In this document: one piece after another, positions 21,791-33,114 of the stretch
Layout: the number at the start of each line of letters is the position of its first letter
Position numbering within the stretch: position 1 is the first letter of the stretch
From: Dacryopinax spathularia
Taxonomy: Eukaryota > Basidiomycota > Dacrymycetes > Dacrymycetales > Dacrymycetaceae
Reading direction: 5' to 3'
NCBI GenBank assembly: GCA_037974965.1
Contig: JBBPFI010000001.1
Span: 1-64,000, forward strand
Length of the DNA: 64,000 nucleotides
Translations under genes and position numbers: made by a program
The notes under the pieces: generated by a model
The model's input: the letters and a program-made list of their open reading frames with translations, nothing else
Database searches by the model: none
What the model was told of the DNA's origin: nothing

Positions 21791-23118
21791 TCAATCAGCC
21801 TTGGGCTGTAGATGGTTCTTTTCCGCCGCTTCGCCTTCTGCAGCACTGGGATGAGAGGCCGCTTCTGCCTTCTGATGCGCAGTCCCATTGTCCTTTGCCG
21901 CTTCTTCCAGCTGCGGCTTTTCACCATCATGCCCTGCCGGTGTTATTGCTCTGGCAAGCTCTTCCTCTGCATGAGGTGTGGGCGGAGCGTCATCCTCCCC
22001 GCTGCCATTCGGCGAGGTCGGAGTTTCCGACGCTGTTGGCGTCTCCGACATATCTTCCTCCATATGCGGGTCTGCAGGCGGTAGTTCACGCTCCTCTTCG
22101 AAGTCTTCGTCCATGCGCTCGAGCGTAACATAGCCTGCAAAAGACATGATCAACATAGTCCGTCGTCCCCACGTCAAGTGTGCGCACCTTCAGGCACTAT
22201 GCCGGTCGTCCCGTCCTCGTTCAGTGCGATGACCCATCCCACCGGCCCACATCTCGAGATGATCCGGTACACCTCTCCAGCAGTCATCGCCATCTCTGCT
22301 GGCCCCTCTGGCACGAAGTCGTACAGACAGCGATACCATCCAGGTACCCACTCTGTCTCCGACAGGTCCTGTTCCTCCTCATATGCGGGATATGGACCAT
22401 GGTCGAGCTGCATACGAATTAGCACAAGACTAGTGCGGTATAGTTGCATATCACGCACGTCAACATCATGCTCTACCGCCTGACCAAAACCCCAATTTGT
22501 CTGGAACGGCTCTCTTCTGGGCGAATCCGGCTTTGGCTCTGGCTGTCCCTGTCTCTCCAACCCTTTCCCATAATGTCGCTCGTCCGACTCATCATACGCA
22601 AAATCCCGCACAGTCATCGCAGCCATGGACGACGTCGTGAGGGCGAGTGACGACGCTGTAAAGTCGCCTAGTTGCATATTCAGAGATGAAGTGCTTGACC
22701 CAAGGTCGGGTATGACGATCGTCGTTTCGTCCAGCGTGCTCGAGGCGGGTTTATTGGGCGATGAGGTGGGGAGAGACATGGTCGAGCTCGAGGAGAGCGA
22801 GTGGCGGGACTGCCGTAAGGGTGTGTCTAGGAGCGTTGCGGGCTGTGAGGAGGTACGTTTCTTCGTCGGCGTCGAGGACGTGCTGCCCTGCGCTTCAGCG
22901 ATAGACGGCAGTCCCGATGAGGGAAATTCAGATGGTGATATCGAGCCTCTGAGACTGGCGCTAGACTGCGAGCGGAAATCCGAGTCTGATTCGAAGACGG
23001 AGGATGAGAGCGGGAAAGGCGATGTGGGCGATGTCGAGCTGTCCCTTCTGCGCGTTGCATCCAACTGCAGCGACGGTGGGCGGTGTACGGGGAAATGGTC
23101 GACGTCCGCCATGGACAT
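21791..23118 (-). CDS. SH3-domain protein, Nbp2/Skb5-like
   Basis: Three exons (23118..22459, 22407..22188, 22134..21791) give 407 residues. The first intron is 51 bp and in frame, but it has GTGCGT and ATGCAG ends and reads as a poor insert, so I splice it out. A long Ser/Thr/Pro-rich N-terminal half precedes one SH3 domain at about 244-298 (YRCLYDFVPEG ... GWVIALNEDG ... GIVPEGYV), which the last intron interrupts. The tail is acidic and Ala/Glu-rich. The layout, one SH3 after a disordered region, resembles yeast Nbp2 and fission yeast Skb5, adaptors for kinase and phosphatase signalling. Family assignment is tentative; the SH3 fold is clear. Confidence 0.82.
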
Positions 23119-23526
23119 CGTTCAGTGCGCTGTCGTGTGTTTTTGTTGAGGGGTGTGGTGGCGAGGATTGGCGGTGTGCAAAGGGTGACAGACGCCGGCG
23201 TTTGAGGCGAGCGGGGCACGCGAGTCGTTGTGTTTGGGGGCCTCTAAGGGACGCCAATACTCCCGCAATAATGGGCCTGTGTGTCGGCCACGCTATCCAT
23301 TCTATCGTTCATCAACAATGACTCGCCGGAAATCTATACAGAAAAGCTTTTCAAGACTCGACGGAAACGTGCAAACTCGTTGCTGGCAGCCACACCTTCG
23401 GTTATTAACACACGAATTCTGCTTTTATTGTCGTGCTTCCAGAAGCACGACGCGTTGCGAAGGCACTCCGGGCGCCTCTGACAACGTGGAATTATGAGAA
23501 TGACTAACCTAACCTACTCTAATGAA

Positions 23527-26187
23527 CTAGTTTGGAGCGATCTGCGGGGCTGATCCAGTCAACCCCAAATACTGCAATAACGCTTGGATACTCGTCTGCT
23601 CCTGCTGCTGCCTCTCAGCTTCCTCTCGCCTCCTTTGCTCTCTTTCTTCGTATATATCGTGCAGCTGCTTCAGGCTCGTGATCGCGAAATCCAAAGCTTG
23701 CTTCAGGTTCTCCTCGCCGTTAATGGAGTTCACGTCCAGCTTGGAAAGCTGCTCGAACGCTGCACTGGTGCGCTGCTCGTCGGTCATGGGTGCCGACGCT
23801 GCGGCCGCTTTCTGCGCATTGAAGGCTGCGCGCTGCTGGCGACGCGCCTCGGCGACCGCGGCGAATGACTGTTGGGCCGCTTGCGCATATAGCATGTGCT
23901 CTTCGCTGGTCATGACTGACCGGCTCAGCACCAAATGGGTATGACGCTGATCCGGGTTGTTCGCCATCAGGAACATGGTCGAGTCGGTCATGTTGTCCAG
24001 TTCTCGGAACTAACACAATAAGATCAGCTCTTGCACGCCAAATAAGGAAATAGGATGCACGTACCTGCCGAACCAAATTACGCCACTTTTGCTCGAACTT
24101 CTGCTTTCTCTTCTTCTCGCTCGTGATGAAGTCGGGATGGAACGGCCCGTTCATCTCCACATCCGAAGGCTCGTCAAGCCAAACATCATCCTCATTCTCC
24201 TCGCCCTCGGACTCAGTGTCCAGCGGCACGGTGCTGTCTCCCGACTCGGAAGGCGGAGGACGGCGACGCGAGCGACTCCGGCTTGCGCGCGGACCTCGGA
24301 GAGGCGGACGAGGCTCATCAAGCGGGAGAGGGATATGCGAGGGCGAGGAAGCGAGCGAGGCGGGATAATGCATTGGCAGGAAAGGGTTCAGCGGCCCGGG
24401 ATAAGGGGACGAAGCGACGGAGTTGATGATGGATGGCGGGCGGCGTGGGGTGCTGTCCGACGGACGACCGCGGATGACGGGAGTAGGTGGGATAGGTGCC
24501 ATTGGCCTTGGCCAAGAACCGCCAGTCGGAGCAGCTGAGAGAGGCGGACCGCCCACGGACGCCTGGCGGGACGGGTATCGCTCGAATGGCGCAAGAGACG
24601 GGTAAGTCGGCGCGAATTCCGAAGATGGATAAGTGGGAACCGGTGCCGCTACCGGTTGCGTTCCCATCTGCAGCGCCATAAGAAGCTGTTGGATCGAATT
24701 CGGCTGTTCAGGCGGGAGACTTCCAGCAGGATTTCGAGGAGTGTTCGCCATCGACGTTAACTGATCATCGCTTTCCGTCTGGATGAGCATAGATGTTGCG
24801 AGCGGGGAAGAGGGGTTTTCTGCGGGCTGTGGAGATGCGTGAGATGGTACTTCCGGTCCGAGGGCGGCGATACGGGCCTGTGTGACCACTTGCCAACCGC
24901 CGCTGCTATTTTCGACATCAACATCATCATCTCCCTCATCCCTATCATCGACCAATTTGGGCGATTCTTTGACTTCCCGCAGAACGACCGCACTGCTTAT
25001 GACGCTCGCCTGTGTGACGGGTGGTTTGGCAGTCTCATACGCATGCTGGGAGGAGCCGCTGCTTCCGCTCGCCGTTGTGGGTGCGCTCTGTAACGTCGAA
25101 CCGGAAGTGCTCGGAGAAACGGGATTCGAAGTCGGAAGCGGGATACTATAAGCTTGAGTGGACTTGCTAGCCGGCTGTCCAAATAAGTTGCCGAATCGAG
25201 CCGCAGCACTATCGTTGGGGGGTTGAAGGCGGTTCTGAGCGTTGTTGTTCGGTGGATTTGGCAGCGGTCGATCAGGGACACCTCGAACAGATTGGGGAGG
25301 GTTGAATGCCGACATCGTCGCCGCTGGTGGGCTTCTTGAAGGCGGCGAGAACCTCGTAGTCGTTTCGCCGGGGTCGGAGCTTTCTTGATCTGCGAATGGG
25401 TTCGTCTGACCAGGTGGAAGTTGGAAGGAACGAGTCTTGCGCGCTCTTTCGGATGCGCTGACCTGGCTTTGTCTGACGGTCGAGGCTTGTTGGGCAGAAA
25501 CATCCATTCGTGCGTATTCTTTGAATTCATTGACGAGCTCGCGAGTGAGCGGCCAGACCTGGATAGCAATACTCAGACATACGCAGCGGATTAGGGTTTG
25601 GGGCTAGGGCTCACCTCGGGTTCGCTCTCACTTTTGTACGCTGGCGCCGGTACTCGCGGTATATTGCGCTTTGGTGGGCTTGATTCTTGCGGGCGAAGGA
25701 TAGGAGGAGGTTGGTATGGCGGGCTCGACTCCTGCGACCTAATCGCCGGTGCGGGGGGATATGGTGGACTCGGGTAGCCAGCAAGGCTTGAAGCATCGGC
25801 CATAGATGCGCTCAAGAGCGACAGCAGTTGCGAATGCGAGGTCGAGCGAGGCAGACGGACCGTCCCCATCGGGTCATCCGTCCTCGTAGCACCAGGTCTT
25901 GTAAAGTAGCCAGAATTATAGTTCGAGCCAGCATCTCGTGGAGGCGAACGATGTCTCGTAGTATAGCTATCAGAGTTAGGCGGCGAAGGGTATTGGTGCT
26001 GGCTGTTGTTGTTGGGACGCATTTTGGACGTTGATGTTGAGTGGTGAGAGCCGCCGCTCCCCGAGCCAGAGTAATACAGCTCGATGTCGTCCAGGGGCTG
26101 AGCAGTGCCAGTTTGGACCTGACTCGACCTGTGCGCCTGCGCGCTGGACGAGCCCCTATCAGAGCCCCTCGGCGACGTAGCCTCCAT
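23527..26187 (-). CDS. Ser/Pro-rich protein with conserved C-terminal coil
   Basis: Three exons (26187..25615, 25558..24065, 24009..23527), introns 55-56 bp, give 849 residues. The N-terminal two thirds is disordered (Ser, Pro, Gln). The best-ordered region spans the second intron: an acidic DVWLDEPSDVEMNG stretch, a basic KKRKQKFEQKWRNL helix, FRELDNMTDSTMF, and a C-terminal coiled coil (EEREQRRREEAERQQQEQ). I do not recognise a named family. The ATG at 26187 follows a TTCG microsatellite and has a good A-rich context. The frame is open up to 26694 but the extra sequence differs in composition, so I treat it as leader. The gap 26188-27295 shows no other gene. Confidence 0.75.
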
Positions 26188-27295
26188 CGTTTGTTGTTCT
26201 GTTCGTTCGTTCGTTCGTCTGCGCAGCCCAAATGGCGGTCGAACAATTCCTGAGCTTCGAGAATATATAGCCTTCCGCTCAGCGGTTCCTCGTACCGACA
26301 GTCCCAAATTTTCGCGAGAATAAACAGGAAAGACCCTTGGTGGAGCTCGAGTTCTCGGTCGTGCGGCTTTAACGTGCAGTGAGGAGCGGGTTGGGCGTTG
26401 GGTGTGCGCTTTGCGTGCGATGCTGAGGTGTAAAGGGGTTTGCCTCGAGGCGAAGGCGTTGCGAACCAGGCCACGAGGGAATGCTTCCGCTTTTTGTATG
26501 GGGTTGGCGACTGGGGCGACGTCATTGTCGTTACTCTTGTTCCTGTAAACCGGCTTCTGGGTGTGGTTGAGGCGTGTAGGCTGGGTTACGACGATGTGGA
26601 GGCGAGAGGCGATGAGTAGGGAGAAGCAGGTCGGTTTGATGGAGAGCGAGTACTGGTTGATCTCCTTCCGAGACATATATTGACTGGAATGCATCTGGTC
26701 TCATCAATCGCCGCTTCCTCCCTCTTGGGACCAGGAGCGCCCCGGTTCTCCGTGGCGATCATTCACCTGGTCCGACGAAGAGCCTACAACATGCGGACAA
26801 CTTCCATCTAGAGTTGTGGATAGGTCAGGAAGCGGGCAAGAACCTACGCTAAGGATAATATCAATAAAGAAAGATGCAGATTGTCCATACGATTCTAGGG
26901 CTACAATACACCGATCAACCGATCTACGGATTCCGGGATACTTTAACTTGGATGCGAACGATGCGAACGAGTGCGAGGGGGAGAGAGAGTGGGTAATGCG
27001 GATGCGAGTGTCTGGTGGGAATAAACGATTGCCTGGTAAAAAGTGAGTGTCCTTCCCCTTTCTTTATTGTGAAGGCGGATGCAAGGAATGAGCGTTGTGT
27101 CCGTAGTCAATTCCGTTGTCTCCCCTAAAGGAGAGATTTTATGTGAGTGATGGGTGTTTTGACTGCAGCCCGTGGTGACTAGTAGGTGGGTTGGAGAATG
27201 AGCGAGGACTCGGGAAAGCATGTCGTCTGTGGTGGGTCGTGCGATGTACTGTAGTTGCCGCCCTGGACGGCTGCGTGGTCGAAGATGATGGTATT

Positions 27296-28949
27296 TCATG
27301 CATCCGAAGCCGGCAACTCCCCATCTCCGCTCTCAGGATACCCCAGCGCCCTCCTCAGCTCTAAACTCTCCATCAGTCACCCTGCTCTTCCACGAACAAG
27401 AAAGAAGAACAACTCACGAAAAAGGATCATATCCCCCCACAGCCAAGCAGCGGGCAGCGGCCCCGGATGCAGCTGATCATGCTGATGCGCATGTTGCCCC
27501 AACAGAAGATTCCCCCAATTACTGTATTTCACCCCTTCGACGCCTAGTTCTCTCTGCGCCCTGTGCCACTCCTTCACCGCCCCTGGCTGGGTAAGGGAGT
27601 GAGGAGGGGGAAGGAACAACGAGCGAGCTGCGTGATCCAGCTGTAAGAGCCGGTTCTGGTGAAAGAACGGTCTGTGCACTTCGGGCTGATCCCAGCTCCA
27701 GCCCATGAACCAGTCTATCTTCGCGCTCCCGTCAGAGGGCCAGTGACTCGACCTCCACAAGAGCTCCGTTTCTGGCCAGAGCTGCCTCGCGAACCGGATG
27801 GAAGCAGCCAGACGGGAGCGCCACCATTCCAATCTCTCCCCCGTAAGGTCCGTGATAGTCGGTTGGTGCGAGTCCAAGTCATCCCGAGCAAACTTGGCAA
27901 GATCCCAGAGCGTGCTGCTCAGCTCGATCAGGTCCGGGATGGGGGAGCGAGGATGGGGTGCGAGCCCGCCTTCTGAGGCTGGGAGGGCGAGACGGGCGAG
28001 CAGGGGGAGTGCGATCGCTTGCATGCGGTGCTCGAGTGGGCCGGGGGGGTTGTATTGGTCTTTTGTCCGCCAGTAGTCTGTTTCGTCCATCCTGTCGGGC
28101 GCGTTAGCTAAGTGCTCACTCTGTCTCCTACATCCTGCTTCGCTTCGACAGTGGGAACAGTAGGGGAAGGAAGGCAAAGGAGGAAGGAAGGAAGGAAGGA
28201 ACATGGAAGTAGAGACGCAAAAAGCGTACTCACCCCCAATGAAAAACCGACACGACCGCAAAGTCCCACTCAGGGACATAACACACCGTCGGCCTACTCC
28301 GATCCTCATTCTCCCTCCTCCAGCCCTCCCACCCCTCTCTCTCCCTATACTCCCCCGGCACCCATTCATCCGGCACCTCATCCACTAAATCCCACGCGTG
28401 CCCTCGATGGATTTGAGTAGCTGAAAGGGAGACGAGAGAACAGAATTGCTGGACTGTGTTGCGCGTTACGGAGTCGCCTAGAAGGAGGACGGTCCGGTTC
28501 TGCAGGAAAGGGAGGGTTTCACGCGCTAGGTGGGAGGGCCAGGGGGTCAGGCCGGGAGAGCGCAGGTCGAGCGATTCTCGTAGGGCGCGCATGAGCGGTG
28601 GGGGGGTGCATGTCCCGCTGCTTGTGCTTGTGCTGGAGTTACTTGACGCTGCTGCCGGTGGATGGGAGGGCAAGAGCGGAAACGGCCGCCAGATATTCGA
28701 CTCTGGCACCTCGGTATTGACTTCCAGCCTGCCCCAGCTCATCCAGGGATCACACCCTCCCTCCTCTCTCCTCCCCACAAAGCCCAGGTCAAACCACCCC
28801 GCCAAATAGCAGACGGTTAGCAGACAGGTGAGACCGGCTAGGAGCGGGATTAGGGGTGCTCGGCGCCGGAGTTGGAGTGAGATGGGAGATTGGGAGCGCC
28901 AGGCTGGGGGGAGGAGGGAGTATTGGTAGGTTGGGTAGGTTTTTTTCAT
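27296..28949 (-). CDS. Type II membrane PC-esterase-like protein
   Basis: Three exons (28949..28234, 28091..27418, 27360..27296) give 484 residues. The first intron is unusually long for this window (142 bp) and contains a GGAA repeat. A short basic N-terminus and one membrane helix (about 32-51) predict a type II Golgi or ER protein. LLLGDSVTRN (GDS at 158-160) and a late HDQLHPG (a D-x-x-H box near 450) match the catalytic Ser and Asp-His of the PC-esterase/SGNH group, which includes sugar O-acetyl transfer or removal enzymes. The short last exon was found by requiring frame (acceptor at 27361). Substrate is unknown; a wall or capsule polysaccharide would be a reasonable guess. 28950-30311 contains no supportable gene, only a 16-bp direct repeat (TTGGCTCCGTTAGG) near 28967-28990. 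Confidence 0.75.
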
Positions 28950-30311
28950 CGTTGCGCTCTTGGCTCCGTTAGGCTCTTGGCTCCGTTAGGTCGATTGGAG
29001 GGCAGCTGAAGGGTGGTTCAGGGGAGGTTCAAGGGCGGGTCAAGGAGTGCGTTGTCTGGGTGCCAGCGCTGGTGCAGTGAATATACGTATAGAGCGGGAT
29101 GAACGAATGTGAAGGGCGTGGGCCTCAGGCGTCAAGTAGTCAGCAAAGTCGTGAATCGGGTTGTGCTGGCGGTTGAGGCGGTCGTGCAAAGGGTTGCGGT
29201 GACAAGACCACACAGGAACGATCATCATGCCCTAGCCCATCAGCCCATCCCCATCCCGTCCCCCATCTTCCCCCTCCGCCCCGGGGTTTCCATTCTGTGC
29301 ATACCGTCTCCCGCTCATTCCGTGTCTGAAAAAATGGACGAACCCCGCTTCTGGGGTTACGGGCGGGTTGGGACGAAGAATGAGGCGCTTCGGTTCGGTT
29401 GCACTTTGAGTGATTGATCGAAGACCCGCCTCTTCCCGTCCTTGTCGCGCTGGGGTCGAACGGGTGCGACGCGACAATTTCACACGCGCCTTTCGTGGAC
29501 TCAGACGCGGTTGACGTCACCGATTAGGGAAGTGTCGCTGCGCATGCACTCTGGCAGTGGTGCTGGTTGCTAGCCAATTTAGCCGGGAATGCCACACGAC
29601 CCAAAGGGGGACTAAGAATAGCTATGTGCTTGGCAGTCCCCTCTCTCTTTTCCTCTTCAACGCAAGACAGCAGGAAACAGCAGGTAGCTGGGATGACAGT
29701 CAGGGAGAATGGGACGTAAGATGGAAGGAGGGACGGGATGGATCAAGGGTCTCGGTCTGGGCCTTTGTGCCCCTAAGGGAAGGAGGGTCGAGGCGGGGCC
29801 TGGATCCCAAGCGAGAGCTGGCGCTGATGCGTGCGGTGCGTGAAAAGGCGGGTTGATGGAAGGTCGGGAAACCGCTCTTGCGGGTTGGATGTTACAGCCG
29901 TTCATGCTATGAGGATACATACGAGTATGCGATCAGTTGTTAGGAGGATAAGAGCAGCCATCCTGAACCTCTCTTTGCTCTGAGAACCGGGAATGAACCT
30001 TCCAGCTCCAGCCAAACCTCATTGCGCAGTTCTCCAGCAAAGACAAGGATGAAAATTCATAAGGGATCGGAATCGACGGAGTCAATTTGCACTCAGAAAG
30101 GCGCGAGTCAGGGTTCACTGATCACCAACTTACACGCGCCGTCTCAAAGTCAACTTAGGAGGAAGTGAACATTCCAACATCGACCCATCGATACTCCGAT
30201 TCATAGCTGCTGCTGTGCACAGGATACGCGCTGTAGCTTCAAGACTCCCGCCCCGGCTTTCTCTAGAAGGGCTGAGAGACAGAGCATAGAGCGTGGTTGA
30301 GGAAGGGAAGG

Positions 30312-32929
30312 ATGAAGCGCGTCGACCGCTCACCGGGCACATCGCCGTCCACCTCGCCTCAGCTCAAGAAACAGCGCATCCCCTCGCCTCCCCCTATCCC
30401 TCCCACATCATCTAACCACTCAAGCGCTACTGCTTCTGCTGCTGCTTCTCTGCCGGGTAGGGCGGCGAACGGCCAGACAGACGCCCGGATGCTCGCTCTG
30501 GCACAGCAAAACCTCCTTCAAGCCCAAGCCCTCCGGGCCTCCTCTGAGCAGCTGAACGGGAATGGCACGGGAACTAGAGAAGTCGGGGGAGGGGGAGGAG
30601 ACGGATGGACGAAAGTCGACCGTGGGAAACTCAAGAAACTGCAGAAGAAAGCTCAGAGGGTCGAGGTCCGTCTTCTTTCCCCTGTCCTCCCGTACTCCTT
30701 CCTGGTACTGGGGTGGAGCGAAGCAGCTGACGAGGAGTCGGGGGTAGGCGCATCCGCCGGTGTTTAAGTACCTCGTTCCTGGGTTGAAGAACCGAAGGGA
30801 ACCAGTGTCGATCGATGTGCGTCCCTCTACCCTCCCCAAATCTATGAGCACTGACGCCCGGCACTGCGCAGAACGTGCGGGATTTCACACTTTCTTTACT
30901 GGCGGACGTCCCGGCTCAGCAATGGATCACAGCTGAAGTGCGCCCCCCTCTCTCATCAGTAGCAGGAAAAGCGGTGTACTGATGTTTATTGGGTGGGTGG
31001 TAGAACCCGCGAAGCATAACCCACGTCTTAGCGCTCTTCATCCCTGGTCTCCTAGCGTCTGACCTCCTCCTGCCCTCTCCCAACCCTCAAACACCCGCCA
31101 TGCCCCTAGAGCTGCCTCGCGTTCCCTCCCCTTCCTCCTCCACCTCTCCCTCCTCATCGCAGCCTCTACCCTCCCCTGCCGAGCAGGAAGGTCCGAAGAC
31201 GAAGACAGAGACCGAGACGGAGAGAGAGACAGAGAGAGAGACCAAGCTCCCCATTCTGCATACTCTCTTTTCGCATGCGTGCCCGACGAGGGCGCCGGGG
31301 GAGACGTATAGGATGCATTCGTTTTTGGGGCAGTTTTTGAATGTTCCTGTGGGGGGGGAGGAGGCGAGGAAGCGGTGGCAGGAGAGGCAGTTGCGTGAGT
31401 CCCCTTCCATCATGCTTCCTTCTCACATCGTTTCCGCATCTTCCTTTCGTGCACTCTTTATCTTCCTGGCTTTGATACGATGGATTGTGTTGAGACTGCC
31501 TCTGCGGGCTGGTCTTGGTTTGGTTTGGGGGCCTGAAGCTGACAGGAGAGCAGAACAATCTACCGCCCTCACACCCTCCGACCTCGTACTCACCTACCCC
31601 CAAATGAAAGAAAACGACTACCCGATCCCCACCTACCTCCGTCCTCATCTACGCGGCTCCTCCCCCACCCTGCCCTTCCCTTCTCCGTCCTCTTCCGCCG
31701 ACCCCAGCTCCTCCGCACTAGAACCAGGCTGGATCGAGACCCCTCCCACTTCCTCCACACCAGCACGATATACCCTCCTCGCGCTAGACTGCGAGATGTG
31801 CGAGACTACCGCCGGGCAGGAACTGGCCAGGGTGAGCATTGTGGATGGTGGAACGGGGGAGACGATATACGACACCCTTGTCCTACCCTCAAACCCAATA
31901 ACGGACTACCAAACCCGTTGGTCGGGCGTGACAGAGGCCAAGTTACGGGGGATAACCACGACTCTGCAAGACGTGCAGCAGCATCTGCTGAGCATACTTC
32001 ACCCGGAGACGATCCTGTTGGGTCATTCGCTGGAGAACGACCTCAAAGCTCTCAAACTCGCTCATCCCCGAGTAGCAGACACCAGCGTGCTATTCCACCA
32101 CCCCCGTGGCGGCCCTTACAAACCAGGACTCAAATGGCTCGCCCAACGCTGGATGGCCCGCGAGATCCAGAGACACGACGGTCTCGAAGGCGAATCCGGC
32201 GGCCATGACCCGGTAGAGGACGCACGGGCCGCTTTGGACCTGTTTAGGCTTAAGCTGGAGAAGGGGGCTGCGTTTGGCGAGTTTCAGAAGGACGTTGAGA
32301 GTGTTTTTGAGCGACTTGCGAGGCCGAGCGGGAAACGGCCGGGCGGTGCGACAGCAGCGGTGGTGGACCATGGAAATCCGGGACAGTGGCACGGCGCGAA
32401 AGCGAAGACCGCCGTCCCTTGTTCTTCAGACGAGGAAGTGGTTAACGGGGTGTTGAGCGTGGTAAGGGAGCATGATTTCGTGTTTGCGAGGATGATGGAG
32501 CTTTCGCATGCGAGGGGGTGGAGTACGACGAAGCACGCGGGGCAGTGGCCGATGTCGAATGTTGAGCGCTGTTCCTCCCCTCCGGGGCAGGCGGATACGG
32601 AGGCTGTCAATCGGGCTTTCAAGCAGCTGAACGACCGACTTACGCGCTTACACCGCTCGCTGCCCAAGTCGACCGCTATCGTTCTTATGACTGGTCACTC
32701 GGATCCCAGAGCAGTCGTGGCGCTCAACGCGAGGAAGCAGAACTGGGAACAACAGTGGCGCAAGACGGGGGATATGAGCAAGATCCCCAAGGAGGACTGG
32801 TGGACGATGGAGGACGATCGGAGGCTCGCTATGGAGGTTGAGAAGGCTAAAGCGGGGCTGGCGTTCTTTTGTATTACGAGACAGGAGCCTGTGCCGGTTC
32901 TGCCGGCGCCGGGGGCGTTCAACGAGTGA
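30312..32929 (+). CDS. REX1: Rex1-type DEDDh 3'-5' RNA exonuclease
   Basis: Five exons (30312..30665, 30748..30816, 30872..30937, 31004..31394, 31554..32929) give 751 residues. The two small exons (23 and 22 codons) encode FKYLVPGL and NVRDFTLSLL segments conserved upstream of the exonuclease domain in Rex1/REXO1 proteins. The catalytic domain starts at LLALDCEMCE (Asp and Glu at about 372 and 374), continues with GHSLENDLKAL and ends with HDPVEDARAALDL, completing the D-E-D-D-h set. By family it trims 3' ends of tRNA, 5S rRNA and other small RNAs in the nucleus. The first intron has a GTCCGT donor. The N-terminus is Ser/Pro-rich. A closely related Rex subfamily is possible. Confidence 0.88.
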
Positions 32930-33114
32930 TGATGACTTTTGATGACTGTGTGCGTGGGCAGCAAAACAAGATATTGGATTCTGGGGTTCCTATCCCTATC
33001 CTATGAAGGGTACATGGGCAAGAAAAGATGGTATCTACCGTGAATCATTACATCGCTCCGGGTCCATCCGTGGTATTTACATATTTACATCACATCGTTG
33101 AAGACAGGTACGTT

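Noticed and set aside
26188-26694. N-terminal extension of the Ser/Pro-rich protein
   Set aside because: The upstream frame differs in composition and crosses a TTCG microsatellite typical of a leader; the 26187 ATG has a better context.
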